DNA from: Progne subis subis
Lineage: Eukaryota > Chordata > Aves > Passeriformes > Hirundinidae
Assembly (NCBI GenBank): GCA_022316685.1
Contig: JAKJHU010000082.1
Coordinates: forward strand, 2,232,001-2,296,000
Reading direction: 5' to 3'
Length of the DNA stretch: 64,000 nucleotides
The notes beneath the pieces were generated by a model. That model worked only from the letters and a program-made list of their open reading frames with translations. It had not been told where the DNA came from and ran no database searches. Of the stretch, positions 1-12,500 are shown piece after piece. Position numbers and translations under genes: made by a program. The stretch's first letter is position 1; each line of letters starts with the position of its first letter.

Positions 1-3000
1 GAATGGGTGTGATCACGGACTTGGGATTCAACAGATAAAACTCCTGTTGATATCACTGTTGCGCAGATCGTGCCCACCATCTTCCCTGCCAAAAGCCACT
101 GCGAAGCCATTGACACAAGGAGAGCAAAGTGTTAGATTGCCCTCGACCCTCTGAGGTTATAAGGTGTAGAGTTATGTCAACGTCCAATCACTGGAATCTC
201 AAGGTACCTCCTGTATGGCCGGGAAATCAGCCGAGAGCAAAATAAACGTGATTCTTGAAATGTTCTCTGTGCTTCTGACCCACCTTTGTGGAGCCATCAG
301 CACACGATGCTGTGTGGGTCCCACAGACGTGCTGGGCACTCCTGTACACCACCTTCTGTCTCAAACAGCTGCTCAGGCCAACATCTGGCTTTGCCCCAGG
401 CCACTTCTGCGGTCTGGTGGAAGTGGAGTTCATCATACGGGCTGCACAGTGGGTCACACCCCACTCTGCCTGCTCAAGCAGAACGATTTCCTCGTGGGAT
501 CCTTTTAGTGTAAGGCTGGCCCATGTTCCTGTGGGACTGCACGATGGAGCATCAGCTTCTCCACATCTCCCTGGTGTGAGAGGGGCTGGTGCCTGGGCTC
601 TGCTTGAGCCCAGCTCTCCTTCCTCGCTCCCTTTGTGGAGACTGGGCAGATGGGAGAGAGCAGAAGTGACAGAAACCACTTCTGTTTTGTGTGAATCTCT
701 TGTGTCCTAGGCTGGGGAGATGCCTGTCCTCACGAGAAACATTGCACCTATGGGTGGGTGCATGAGTGGTGTCTGCTTGCAGTTCTTATTGCTTAATTAG
801 ACAATTTAATTAATATACAAATCAAAATACGTGCCAGTGTTTACCTGCAGTGCAAGGGGAGCCATATCTGACTGCTGGGATGAACAGTGCTGTTACCCTG
901 GTTTTTCTGAGTTTTTTATTTAGCCTTTTGAATTTCATAATGGAGTCAGATCTTTTAGTTACTGTACAATATTAGAGCAGTTTTCTACCTTTCCCACAGA
1001 TGTAACATAAACAAACCCTTTGTTTTTCATTCTCTGTCCTTTGTTTGCATATTTCCAACCTGAAAACAACTGTAACTGACAGTTGGTCTGGCCACTGAGG
1101 CTGAGGGGTGGAAACCTCAAAAAGCCAATCTTCTGCTAGACCCACAAATGTATAAAAGTAAGAAATAAACAAAGGGGTGCTCTTCCTCCTCTCTCCGCTC
1201 TCTCAGCAGGAGCTGGGATCGGAAGGACCTCTGCTTTGCAAAATTATCTTGTCTGCGTGTGACTGCTTTGTGTGTCTCGGTGACACAGTGCAGTCACTTT
1301 TCTGGTAACTGTAAGCAAATAAAAAGGTGGTTGTTTATGGCCTTAAAATTTCTTCACAATAAATTAATTTCCTGCATTTTATTAACTCTGACGGGTTTCC
1401 AAGGGGGCATTGGCATCTTCTCTGCCCAATCTGCTTTAATTTTGCATGTCATGTGAATTTACCTCTCAGTTAGAAACTAGTGTAACAAGAGAGTGGAAAT
1501 AATATCTTTGGCTGAAATATGTTCAGAACAGGTTCACTGTTAAGAAAACCCTCAGGTAATTCAGTGCTTGTTATTAAAGCAATAAGAAGCTTTAACAAGA
1601 TTTCAAATCTATATTTGACCTTTAACTCAGCAAGGCAGAGCTGAATTAGCATCATGCATCTAAACAGAGATTTTGATTTACAGAATGATGTGTCAGCTTT
1701 GATATCATTCTCCGGTTTTGCAAACCATTTTGTAGAAATGAGAAATGCGTGTTTTTTTCCAGTCTGCCTGGAGTTTGTGGAGTAAATGTTAATGACATAT
1801 TTCCCCCTCTTTTACGGGCTTTTACATGTGAGTGCTAGATCTGATCCCTTGCTCCGTGACTGTACTCACTTGGCATATAAATGAGGATTTATAACAGAGT
1901 TTAACTCTTCCAAATGGCTGTGGGGTCAGAGGTGACTGCTGCTTTATGGTACGGTCTCAAGCACAGAATGTTGTGATGTTTTAGTCTGGGTAGGAGAGTT
2001 TATGGTACGAGCTTCCTGTGGTAACGCAGTTTTTGGGAGGAAAATGCTTTTGTGCATCCTGGTGGCTGTAACCAAGAAAAAGGGCTTTGTTGGACAGTGT
2101 GTACGTGGCTGGCTTAAATCTTTGGTACCTCAATGAGACCTTTAAAATACCTGACATTTGGAGCAGCCATGCATGCCATGGAGAGCATTCTCCATGCAGG
2201 ATGGACTCCTCAGAGGTGATCTCAGCAGGTCCAAGAGGAGCTGCAGGAGGGTCAAGAGGAACCTCTTTCTTCTTAATTCATCAAGGCAGCCCCATGCTAT
2301 TGCAGGTAGAAAGCCTGCACAAGTAAATGGAGTAGAGCTCAGTCTTAGCCCTGTGGTGCACAGATCCAGGAGATCGTGAGAGGGGTTCTCTGCACTGGAC
2401 TTCCTCTGCTGCAGAAAAATCTTGTTTCCACAGAACTAAAGTGCATGGGACAGTGTTACTGGTTATGGGATTCATATGTCTCCTGACAATTTTGTGCAAG
2501 CCAGGAGAGTGAGTGAAAACTCCTGTGCGTTTTCCTTCTTTTTGTCCCCCTTTTCTTTTTCCTGTTGTTTAGTGGGCAGAGGAGGGGCTTTGTAACACTT
2601 CTGAAGCCAAACTTGTGTCATAATCACATGCAAAGAGAACATTTGCACTTTGTAACTCGCACGTGTGTGATTGTTCTTCGTTCACTCACAGGCAATTCTC
2701 TAGGTCACAAGCCTCCAAAAAGGTTTCTTAACATAGCAGGAGGTCCTTGCCAGAATGAGGGGACAGGGAATGAATTTACTCAAATACATACTGGAAAAAC
2801 CATGCTGCTGCTGCTGCTTCAAAGGCGCTGAACGCAGTCCTGGCGCTGCTCTGAGCTGGGATTTGCACTCAGTTGAAGGGTGGGTGGGTGATGTGCCCCA
2901 CGCTGCCCCTCAGCTGGACACTTGAGTCCTTCCAGTGCCTCTGCGGAGCCAAGCGGATCTCTCCACACAGTGCACTAACTGGGAAATAGTCTGCGAGTGT

Positions 3001-5475
3001 TTCAGTCCCATCCTTCTGCCACAGCTACCTTTCCCTCTGCTTTGGCTTTCTTGTTCCTCTGTCATCATCTTCTGCTCTTGTTCCTCATTTGCCCCAACAT
3101 ACCTGTTGGCTTGTTCAGGTGTTTTGGTGGCACTCTGAAGTTGGACAAATTGTAGCAGTTCTTGTGCCCACGTTGGCCTTCAAACCATGCCCCAACAGCA
3201 ACCCCAGAGCAGAAGTGTTGAAAATGAGCTTCCAGGATGTAGTGTCCCTTTGTCAGTGCAAGGAGGAGGACGGAGGCATCTTAGTCAGAGTTTTTGATTC
3301 TGGAATAACAGTGCATGGCTCAGGTTCCTAAATGAAAAGAAATCCTGAGCTAGCTTAAGTTCCGTAAACGAGGAAGGAAATGTGAGGTGGCTTGATGCAT
3401 GCAGCAACACGCTTATTTTGCTGAGATGATATGTGATTTTTATTTTTTTTTCCTTGATCAGGGATAAGAGAACTGATAGAAGGCAGCTAGAGGTGGCCTT
3501 TGCGGAGATTATCATCAGAATTTGAGTGCAGTAGTAAGAATCCTGCCTCTGTCTTCATAACTCCTCAGTTTAATTTGCCATCCTTGTGAAGTTGCTGAGC
3601 TTGTGTTTAAGAACTCGGTAGGATGTGAATGGTTATGTAGCCAAGCATAGAAAGGTTTTAAAAATTACTTTCCCAAGAAAATCCCTTAAATATCAGGAGC
3701 AGCAAACCCCACAAGGAAGATCAGTTTTTTATGATTACTGCAGCTTATTTGGGTCAATGAAGAATGTCTGCTTTTATTCAGGGAAAGTGTGACTGGGGCA
3801 TAAAAAAACATTACAGGGACTGTTGAGGGATTTTTAAGTTCCTTGTGATATGTGAGGAACACCCAGGAGGCTCTCAGAACTTTTTTTATTATTCTGAAGT
3901 TGTTTTATGTTGCGCTTGGTTCTTTATATGGAACACCAGAAGTGTCAATGCTTCGAGCTCTAATTGAGTCGAAGGCAGTTACTGGGCTCAGCAGGGGAAA
4001 TGGTACTTTATAGGTGGTCACATTAAATGATCCAGTGGCCCCCTTCTGGCCATAAAAATGTTGGATTTTTTTTTTTTTCCCATTATCCTCAAATGTAAAA
4101 TATGCACTGAGCTCTTTGTTAGCCTTTAAATCAATCTACAGAAGCTGCTGAAAGCAAGACCAGAGTTTTATACCAGATTATGAGAAGTATGAAGAGAATG
4201 AAAACAGGAAACAAAGCATGTCTAAAATTATCCAGTGTCCAGCCCAGGAAAGCTAAATCAGAGTGTTACAGTGTCAGAATATAATACAAAGCATAGCAAA
4301 CTGTTTTGTGCATTGCAGGGCCTCGTGCTCGGCTGCACTGCTCTGATGTTCTGCGTGACAGCCACAGAAAAGTCTGTACAAGGTGCCCTCAGAACTGGCA
4401 AACCCAGGAGAGGAGGAACGCTCCTGCACTGCTGGGACAGCTCATCACTTCAGCTGTGGTGCCACCAGCTGTCCCTGCAGCAGAGCCCAGCACAGCAGCA
4501 CCTGCCTGCAGCCCACGGTCCCCATGGCACCCCCTCCCAGAAACTGCCAGGAGCGTGTTCTGCTCCTGGGGCTGCAGCAAAGGGCTCCCCGAGGGCTGAG
4601 GACTTTGTCAAAGGCACTTGGAACAGGAGGACTCCCTTTAGATTTTGTCACATACATGTGAGTGCAGAGAGAGTGGGAGTCAGCCAGGGGCTGGGAGTCC
4701 TGGGGTTCACCCTGCTCCTTGGGTCCACTGACACTCCCTAGACAAGAGAGGGCTTTGGGTTATGGGACTGGAAACAGAAAGCCTTTTACAGGGCATAGTT
4801 GCATTAAGTTTAAAGATCAGTAGCATTTTTTAAGAAATACTTGGTGAGGGTGAAGTGTGTCCATAGGGGTGTGCATGAGGAGACTGTGGCTCTGTGAGGC
4901 TGAACAGCAAACATCAATGACAGAAGAGTCGATTTAAGCCAGATATGATTTAGCAACAGCAACAACAAAAAGATGTGAAACGGCATCCTCTGGATTGTTG
5001 TTAGCTCCCAGCTATAGCAAGGACTGACCTGGTGCATCTCCCACTGCCCTGAACAGAGACAGCACTATCCTTGGTCACTCACTCACATTTCCTGGCTTTT
5101 TGTCCCCCATGAATCTCCTGGAAAGCTTGTTTTCTGTTCTGTGCAGCTCCTAGATTGGGTAAGAAGATGTAATCCTCTTTTCTTAATGCATCATTATTTT
5201 ATTGGAAGCCATGAGGTGTGGTGTCCAGGCACGTGTGTCACGAGCCACCCGCTGTGGTGGCACCATGGAGCTGGCCACTTACCCCACAGGGGCTTTAGTT
5301 CTTGTGGCACAGAGCGGTTTCCTTCTGGACTTCCTATCCCACATGGCACAGCTGGTATTTCTGCTGGTACTGAGAGGTCCAAGGCTTTGCTGCTTTGAAG
5401 CAGCCACTGGAATAATGCTGACTGCACTTCAAGGTGTGAGCAGAATGAGACTCTGCTGTTCGCTTGGTCTGCAGG
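1..5475. other. Intron 1 sequence, nothing coding recognised
   Basis: Mixed AT-rich (about 780-1660, 3340-4220) and GC-richer (about 280-720, 4320-4740) sequence. There is a short CTG run near 2804-2818 and the T13 tract. A 39-codon open frame at 13-132 ends at a stop and has no homology that I recognise. Confidence 0.6.
4066..4078 (+). repeat. T13 tract
   Basis: A run of 13 Ts in intron 1 with no associated exon or recognisable element. Confidence 0.85.
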
Positions 5476-5580
5476 CAGTGGGGACAGGTCACAGCTGTCA
5501 GTTTACGCCTGGGGACAGTGGGGACAGGTCACAGCTGTCAGTTTACAGCTGGGGACAGTGGGGACAGGTCACAGCTGTCC
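5476..5580 (+). repeat. 40-bp minisatellite, about 2.6 copies
   Basis: The unit starts CAGTGGGGACAGGTCACAGC and repeats at 5476, 5516 and 5556. Copies 1 and 2 differ at only one or two positions (cgcctg versus cagctg) and copy 3 breaks off after about 24 bases. Because 40 is not a multiple of three, the frame shifts in each copy, which argues against coding. Confidence 0.95.
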
Positions 5581-6897
5581 ACACCTGGGTTGCTGCCTGC
5601 CTGTGATGAGACCCTGGTGCTGCAGATGGCAGAAGTTGGCCTCTTGCAATTGCTGGAGTGGGAAATGATTTTGCCTTCTCCTCCCATAATAACCTCCCCA
5701 TTCAAGAGAGGCTCAAAAAACTGCAAGGCATGTTAACCTACTGTTAAAAGCCCTTTGCAGGCATTAGGGCTGTCCCTGTGTTGGGCTATTTTGGCAAAGA
5801 CTCCTCTTTAAATGTAATGGCACTGCCTTGAAGGCTCTGTGCTGCCCTGGTGAGAGACAGCACACAGATATTTCAGGCAGCTTTTAGAAACTGGGAGGGG
5901 AGGCAGGAGGGGAAAACTCTGCACAATTGTTTGATGTGCTGATCAAAAGATAAACTAGAACCAAATTAAACCCCAAGGGTTTGTACAACCTTGCTTATGT
6001 TTTATGCAAACCTTCCCCTACCAAAGGAAATAAAACACTGTTGCCTTTCAAGGCAGATGGAGTGCAAATGATGAGCAATTTTTCCCCTTTTTTATTCCAC
6101 TACTTACATTGTTGTTTTACAATTTCTCCTTACCTGTACCACATCATTTCTGATCATTAGGAGTATGGTACTTGCTATTCATTCTACCACTTTGAGTCCC
6201 TCTCTTGTGCTGGCTGGAGAAATGGAGCCGTTTGTCTCTTGGTTTCTCATCAAAAGGCCAAAGGTGCACAGTGGGCAGGCAAGGAAGCATTCATTTCATT
6301 CCCTGAAATCAAGGGGCAATTCAAAAAATGACTCTTTCAAAGGTACGGACAAAATTTCAAAATATATCCAGGTATCTTCTGAAATTAAACACCTCTCAAA
6401 TGTTCTAGGTCACCTAAAAACACAGGGGAAAGCGTGTTAGAAACAGTTTGTCTCAAGTATGAACAAGTCCCAAAATATCTTAGAACAAAACCTGCCAGTG
6501 CTGCTGGCAAACGTGAGGCCTCTGGTAAAGCAGGAGAGCTTTTCTCTTCCAGCAACAAGCACAGCACAGCTCTCCCCTGTTCTCTGGTCTGTAGGAGCAA
6601 TCCTGGGAACAGGAGACAGTCCTGAGCCGTGGGACTGATTCTGTCAGTAATGGGGGGTTGGATTTGCTTCCTTTGGCTCTTGCAGGTTTTGAGCCAGCGG
6701 AGCTCCCCACGGTGTTGGTAGGTGCCTGTGTGCAGATCTGCACGTGTGAGCACAAATGTTTTTGTTGGCCTCAACTGGACTTAAACCACCTGTGAAGTGT
6801 GCACAGACCTTACAGCAGCTTCAGGTGGGGACAGCCACTGTCCTGCCCAGGCTCAGAGGAGTGGCCTGGCACTCTTTCTCCCCACGCTGCAGTTGTT

Positions 6898-6912
6898 CAG
6901 CAGCAGCAGCAG
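6898..6912 (+). repeat. (CAG)5 short repeat
   Basis: Five CAG triplets in GC-rich intron sequence with no sign of a coding exon around them. Confidence 0.8.
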
Positions 6913-8525
6913 AGGTGTTTCAGGGAGCACGTGCTGGCTGCCCTGTGCCTGCATCGTGTTTGCTCCCTGCTGAAGGGCTCATCTGTGGAAGTGAAATGAA
7001 GAAACTGGCCTGTGCCAGGAGAGCCAGACTGAGTTTACAGGATGGTTTCTGTCTTAAGAGTTTGACTTCCAGCAGGTCTGCTCAACTCATGTTTCCAAAT
7101 AGCAGGAGTCAGTGTTTTCCTTGGACAAAGGACAAAGTCAGGCGGTCACTGCTTCAAGTTTCTGGTCCTTTATCTTATCATGAAGAGGTGTAGGATGGTT
7201 TTTAGAAGGTGGCTATTGCCATAACTGCTATGATCATGTTGCTTCCTTGGCTGTATTCCTGGCCTTTTGTCTTTGGGGAGCTGACTAAGGAAATGCTAAA
7301 AAAGCTACTGGTGGCTGAATCCACAAAATGCCAATGCCGGCTGTCTCGGCAAGGTTTCGAGGCACTGTGTCATTTTTCAGGATCCCGTGTTTATCTCCTC
7401 TCCACTGAACCCCTGTGCTGGAGAGCACCTCTGTGCTCGCTTGTGCCTGTGCAGGGTGACCCCACCCTGCCAGCTGAGTGCAGGGACACCCTCTGGCATT
7501 TGGGAGTTGTGGGCTCTGCTGGAGCTGCCCTGGCTGGTGGGAGTGCTGTGCAAGGGTGGGTTTTGCACAGTGCTGCAGCACAGGAGACAGCCCTGCCCTG
7601 GGGCAGCAGTGCATCCTTGGGTACGCACTGGAGTTTGTCAAGTGTATTTAAAAGACAACATTAGATGAAGGAAAACTGATGAGGGTTGCAAGGCACTGAA
7701 ACTCCTCGAGACTGTCAACTTTAAACCAGTTTTTATAGTTAAATTTCATTTTTTTATATATTTTAAATTCTCACTGCCGTGGCAATCTATGTACAGATGG
7801 TGATAATATGGAAATGCTGACATTCACAGAACCTTTTATCTATCACAAAACTTCTGTATAAAGATGGAGTTTGGAGATTCAGGAGCTGGATATAGTGCAT
7901 TTTCCCGGCCTGTGCAGATGGCCCTTTCTGCTACATGCCTGTCAGTCATAGCACAGGGACAGACAAAGAACAGCCTGGTGGTTAAAGGGCAAACAAGTGA
8001 TGCAGGAGTTATAGTTACAACTTCTGGTTCTGTTGCAGATTTGCTGCACAAACTTGAGCACATCAGTGCTGTGTCTGCATGGAGCTTCCTTCACCTCCCC
8101 TTTTCCTGTAGTGTCCAGTGAGGCTGTAAATTCTTTAGAATGTGGAAAGACCTTTCCCAGAGCTAAGAAAGCCTCTGTGTACATCCATACAAGCATGCAG
8201 CCAGAGCCCATATTACATTGATGGCTGTTGGCAGAAATTCCTAATGTGGAATCTCCCATTTTCCTCTCCCTCTCTTCCCAGGATCTGCCCATTGCAAGTG
8301 CCTTGGAGCAAGTCTTGCAAAGACCAGGCAATAGCCTGGCTCCTTCCAAACCAGTCTCACAGCTGGCCCTTGTTCCTCCAGTACATGCAAGGAGATCAAA
8401 AGTTCTTCCTTGGCAATAGCGTGGAGGAGGCTTGCTCAGGAAGAGCCCTTGTGGGGAAGTCTGTGGCAACAGAAGATGAAGCAGAGCAGTTCCTTCATTT
8501 GAGCAGCCCTTAACACAAACTCCTC

Positions 8526-8765
8526 TGCAATGAGGGTAATTAATGGATGCCACCTATTAGCAAATGAGGCCCAGTTCAACTGCTCTGGCTTATAGCAGCC
8601 AATTCACTGAATCAGAATTACATCCATTAATCACAGGCTGTTGCTTTTGTTATCATAATTGAAGGCTGGATTCAGGCCTCAAATCCAACCCAACTCACCT
8701 GACTATCCTTGACTATCACTGTTATTAAAATAATGCAATAGAAGTCTTATCAAACCAGGTGTTCC
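8526..8765. other. Candidate conserved non-coding element (AT-rich, homeodomain-type motifs)
   Basis: This block contains TAATTAAT (8537-8544), CCATTAATCA (about 8624-8633), ATCATAATTGA (about 8652) and a GATA-type TTATC. It has unbiased strand composition and no repeats. This density of homeodomain cores resembles vertebrate developmental enhancers. The call rests on composition and motifs only. Confidence 0.22.
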
Positions 8766-9308
8766 TTGAAGCAAGCACAGGAATGGATTTTTAAAGCAAC
8801 AGCAAACACACATGGCTGATGTGGCCGGACTTCCCACACCCAGTGACTCTCTGCTGACCTTCCTGCTCACCTTACATGGTCAGCCTGCTCATCTGTTGGA
8901 GTCCAGGGCATTCCTTTGGTTGCCCTGGAGGGTCAGGGACCTGGGCAGGGGAGTCTGGGACCCCAGCCCAGAGCTCAGAGAGACACTGGCTTTGATCTCA
9001 GTCCATGGGAAAAACTTCCTAAACTGAGAGAGGGATTACAGGCCACAAGAGTGTGGAAAATAGTAGTTTAGTATATCACAGGGTGAAAAAACAGCAATTT
9101 TAAATTCCTAGCATTGAAGTGAATGGGGACAAGATGGATAATTTGGGGCGTTGTCTCCTTCTTCTTCATCCTCCTTTCTTCACTCCATTTCTGCAGTGAC
9201 GTTGGCACAAAGTAGTTAGTGAGGATTGGGTCAGAGTAAAGATGACCTTTTTAGTGATGGTGATAGGCATTGGTAAGAAATAGTAAATAACGAACACGTA
9301 GTAATTAG

Positions 9309-9316
9309 TATAAAAG
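9309..9316 (+). promoter_or_regulatory. TATA box of the LTR
   Basis: TATAAAAG lies near the middle of the LTR and about 100 bp before its poly(A) signal, the usual U3/R arrangement. Whether it still drives transcription is unknown. Confidence 0.5.
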
Positions 9317-9408
9317 ATTAAGGACAGCCCAGCTCGGGGGGAGATGTGAGAAGTCCATGCAGCTGCGAACATCTTGTTGGACTCTGAGAAAATTGTAAGA
9401 TAAGAAAT

Positions 9409-9414
9409 ATTAAA
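9409..9414 (+). terminator. Poly(A) signal of the LTR (ATTAAA)
   Basis: ATTAAA is the commonest variant of the vertebrate polyadenylation hexamer and sits where an LTR R-region signal should. It is in sense orientation within the GPC1 intron, so it is a potential premature polyadenylation site. Confidence 0.45.
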
Positions 9415-9579
9415 CGAAAAATGCAGCCTTGTAAAATCTAAACCTGAAGACTCCGTCTCTTCCTTCGGCTTGGCTCGGAGCTGTGCAGGGGGGAAAAAAG
9501 ACTCTGAAACCACCTGAAAAATGGGGAAAGCCCCCGACACTCATCCTCTGGAACAGGCAGGAGATTGATGTGTACAAGA

Positions 9580-12500
9580 ACTGTGCTCTCATAGCCTTCA
9601 GTGATCTGTCAGCTCAGGAGTTGAGCAGACAGGCGTGGGCCAGGAAAGGCGCGATGGAAACCAGGGGCTCTGCACACCAGGAGTGAACAGGAAGGAGGCT
9701 ACACACAGGGGTGGGAGCGTGGCAGGGCTCGGGCTTTTGGGGAGGGAGCTGGGGAGTTTTGCCCTGGTGTGAGTGGTGTACCAGCTGCCAATCTGCTGCT
9801 TATAGGTGGAAGGTGCAAAGAAAGGTGTGCTTGAGAAGGAGGGCGTGGAAGCTACCCAAGGCAGGAAGGCACCATTATCTTTCCTTTTGGGCTGACAGTG
9901 TGTTACGTTCCAACTGACGTTAACCAGGAGTTCTGCAAAGTAAAGAATCCACTTCTCAGATGTTGTTTTCCAAATGGTGAAGCACACTGTGGTTCCAGTG
10001 AAGTATTTAATGGTCTGGAGCAATCACAATTATCTACCAGCTGTTGCCTCTTTGCGTGAGGTAAATACAGAGCACAAGACCTGCAGGTTAGCAGGGTTTG
10101 TCCTGTCCGGACTGTGATGAGATACTAAGGTGTTGCAGTCCCTCAGAATGGCACTGTCTGTGTCAAAAGATGAACGCCAAATTCCCAAGGAAAAGGAGTA
10201 TATCAAGAATTCAGCTTGCCATCAGTTTGTGGACTACAGGAGAGTTGCCAGCTTCAGGCTGGGCTGTCAGGCTTGCTGGATGCAAAAAGCAGCAGGATGT
10301 GGGGCTCATACAGCTGGATTTAGGTTGGAAACATTTAGCCTTCTATGTTCAAGCCTGTGCTACTAGGCTGCCTGCTGCGTCTTCTCTGCTGTTGGGTTGT
10401 AATGGAGTTTGACAAGGATTTTTCCCTTTGGAGAACTCAGAAAAACTAAACTTCCTTGCACATTCGTGGGGATCATTTAGTGACACCAGTACCAGAGCCC
10501 TGGTGGAGTTGAAAGAGCGAATGAGTAACAGCCCGTACATAACTGCGGCGACGCGGCCCTTGCAAGGAACTCTTCTGTGATTTATTTTAAACAAAAGCAA
10601 TATGTAAGTTGTGGTTCATTGAAACAGTTGATCCTGAAGAACAGTTCTCTGGAAAATGACTGTGCACATAGGTGTGCAGGTGGCCTGTGTCAGGAGTCTG
10701 GTTGACTGAAGTTACAGCGCACATAAGCAAGTGTTGCTGTTAACACGGGGTGTGTGTGTGACCCCTCTGCAGCTCTGAGCATGAGATGGTTTCCTTGATC
10801 TTTCTTGGGTCTTCAGCTAAAGGTTCACCTGGTTCCAGTCAGAGTAACTGCACTAGGTATCTGCACTAGGCCCGCTGAGTCTATATTTAATAATCAGTAT
10901 TCTTTAGTGGTACCAGGGAGCAGAAGCTCTCCCAAACTGAATTTGCAAAGTACCAGTTAGGGAAGGAACGTGTGTGTCAGCTGCATGCGTGCACACAGAC
11001 CTGCATATAAATATACGTGCACATCTCCTCCCCTGAGCCGCTGCAGTAATCGGCAGCAGTGCCTGGAATTGCCATCAAGGAGCTCTGCCCCTATTTGCTT
11101 TTCAGCTGGTGCACACGTGAAGCACGAATCAGTGGGACAAAGGAAGCATGAGGCTGAAAACGGCAGCTGAAACAGCTGGTGAGGGAGGCAGAGGTGTACT
11201 CAGCATGGATCAACTCTGTTCAGCGCTTGGAAATTGGGGAATGCAAATGACAGCTTTCAGGGTACCCAGGGAGCATTTGGGGACTGGGAATTCAGCAGGC
11301 AGACTGTCTCACTCCCTATCTCTTGATAGATTTGGATGAAACATGAAGACACACAGGCTTAGCTGCACAATGTGCCTTTTCAGCTGATAGGGGCTGTGAA
11401 ACCACGCGCCATGGTCAGCCCGGAAGACAACGAGAGGCTGAAGGCAGGGACGAGGAGGAGGAGGAGGATGAAGTGTGCTGGTTCTTGAACTTCCTCCCAT
11501 TGTGGTGAATCAAAAAGGTGTTTTCCTTGTGGGTGTTCTCAGGCATGGCTGCATGTGCTGCTGGATGGGAGCTGCCAGGCAGATCACCTGAGCAGGATTT
11601 ATTCTCGTCACTAACCCAGTGAAAAGAGGCAGTGCCTCTGGAAACAAGCAAAGTGTTTGATTTTCAGTGTCTGTCCTGGGCTGAATGCACAGGGTTGCAT
11701 TTAATTTTTGCAAGAAAACAGTTCTAGCCCTGTCCAGACCTTGGATGGGAGGAGGAAAAGAAAGTCCGGGTATTGTTGGCATATACTGAGGAGTCCTGGG
11801 GGAAGAACTAGACCACAAAAATCAAGTGAGTCTCAAGATTGCATTTTGGGTGCTGTGGCTTCTGCAGACAGGTGGTAGGAAAGGCAGCCTGTGCTACAGT
11901 CTGAAGTGCCTTGAAGGGTTTAGACAGGGCTTTTCAGGCACTTCTTTTTCTCTTGTTCTTGGGTTGTTGAAGGTGCAACTGTACTAAAAGTCCAGTTACT
12001 GACTTAAATGCTCTCTTTATTTGTAAAATAAATTCCTTACATTATATATAAACAAAGCAAAGAACTGATACAAATATTTAGATATGCACCAGGCCTGTCA
12101 CACACAAGAACCCCTGTCCAGTGGATATCGGCTCTCCGAGCTGTTCTGCAAGAGAAACCTAAACAGCAAATAGCAAACTATCCCTTCTGCATCCTTTTGC
12201 GCGTTTTCTCCAAAGGAAACTTAGAAGAAACCATGAATATCTTTTACTGCCAATGGTAGATATCTTAGAAACACCCTGGGTTCAGGAGACAGCTGCTGTA
12301 ATGTCAAGAATACTGAATTTATGACTATTTAAACCAAGCTTGTTCCTAGCTGTGTACCATTGTGCACATGAGGTATCTTTGCAATGTGTTGTAATACCTA
12401 CTGTAGCTTCTGATTGTCTACTAAAATACTAAACAATAGCATAGAATTAATACCCAATGTATCTGGACTCATCTGAGGGCTTTTCATACCCCCAGGAGCA

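Larger units (their letters stand above)
5581..9050. other. Intron 1 sequence, nothing coding recognised
   Basis: GC-rich stretches at about 6500-7640 give long chance open frames on both strands. Their predicted products are low-information and have no domain that I recognise. The motif-rich block at 8526-8765 is described separately. Confidence 0.6.
9052..9576 (+). mobile_element. Solo LTR of an avian endogenous retrovirus (degenerate)
   Basis: The segment begins TGTGGAAAAT and ends GTGTACA, giving the TGT...ACA ends expected of a long terminal repeat, about 525 bp. In + orientation it contains a TATA box (TATAAAAG, 9309-9316) and, about 100 bp later, an ATTAAA poly(A) signal (9409-9414). 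A U5-like stretch rich in CTCCGTCTCTTCC follows. The hexamer ACAAGA occurs at 9045-9050 and again at 9574-9579, consistent with a target-site duplication, although the exact ends are ambiguous by a few bases. No primer-binding site, gag, pol or env follows, so this is a solo LTR left by recombination. I recall similar LTRs from songbird genomes, but the family name cannot be fixed here. It lies sense to GPC1 within intron 1. Confidence 0.72.

Noticed and set aside
13..132. 39-codon open frame at the window start ending in a stop (…AQIVPTIFPAKSHC…)
   Set aside because: It looks mildly protein-like, but no family could be recognised, it has no splice or start context, and this length is expected by chance.
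7942..8553. 203-codon minus-strand open frame
   Set aside because: Chance frame; overlapping frames on the + strand are equally open and none shows homology.
9166..9540. 124-codon minus-strand open frame
   Set aside because: It lies antisense within the LTR remnant and matches no retroviral or host protein that I recognise.
11452..11468. GAG repeat inside a short ATG frame (possible acidic or basic coding tract)
   Set aside because: The frame stops within about 30 codons and has no splice donor that would extend it convincingly.
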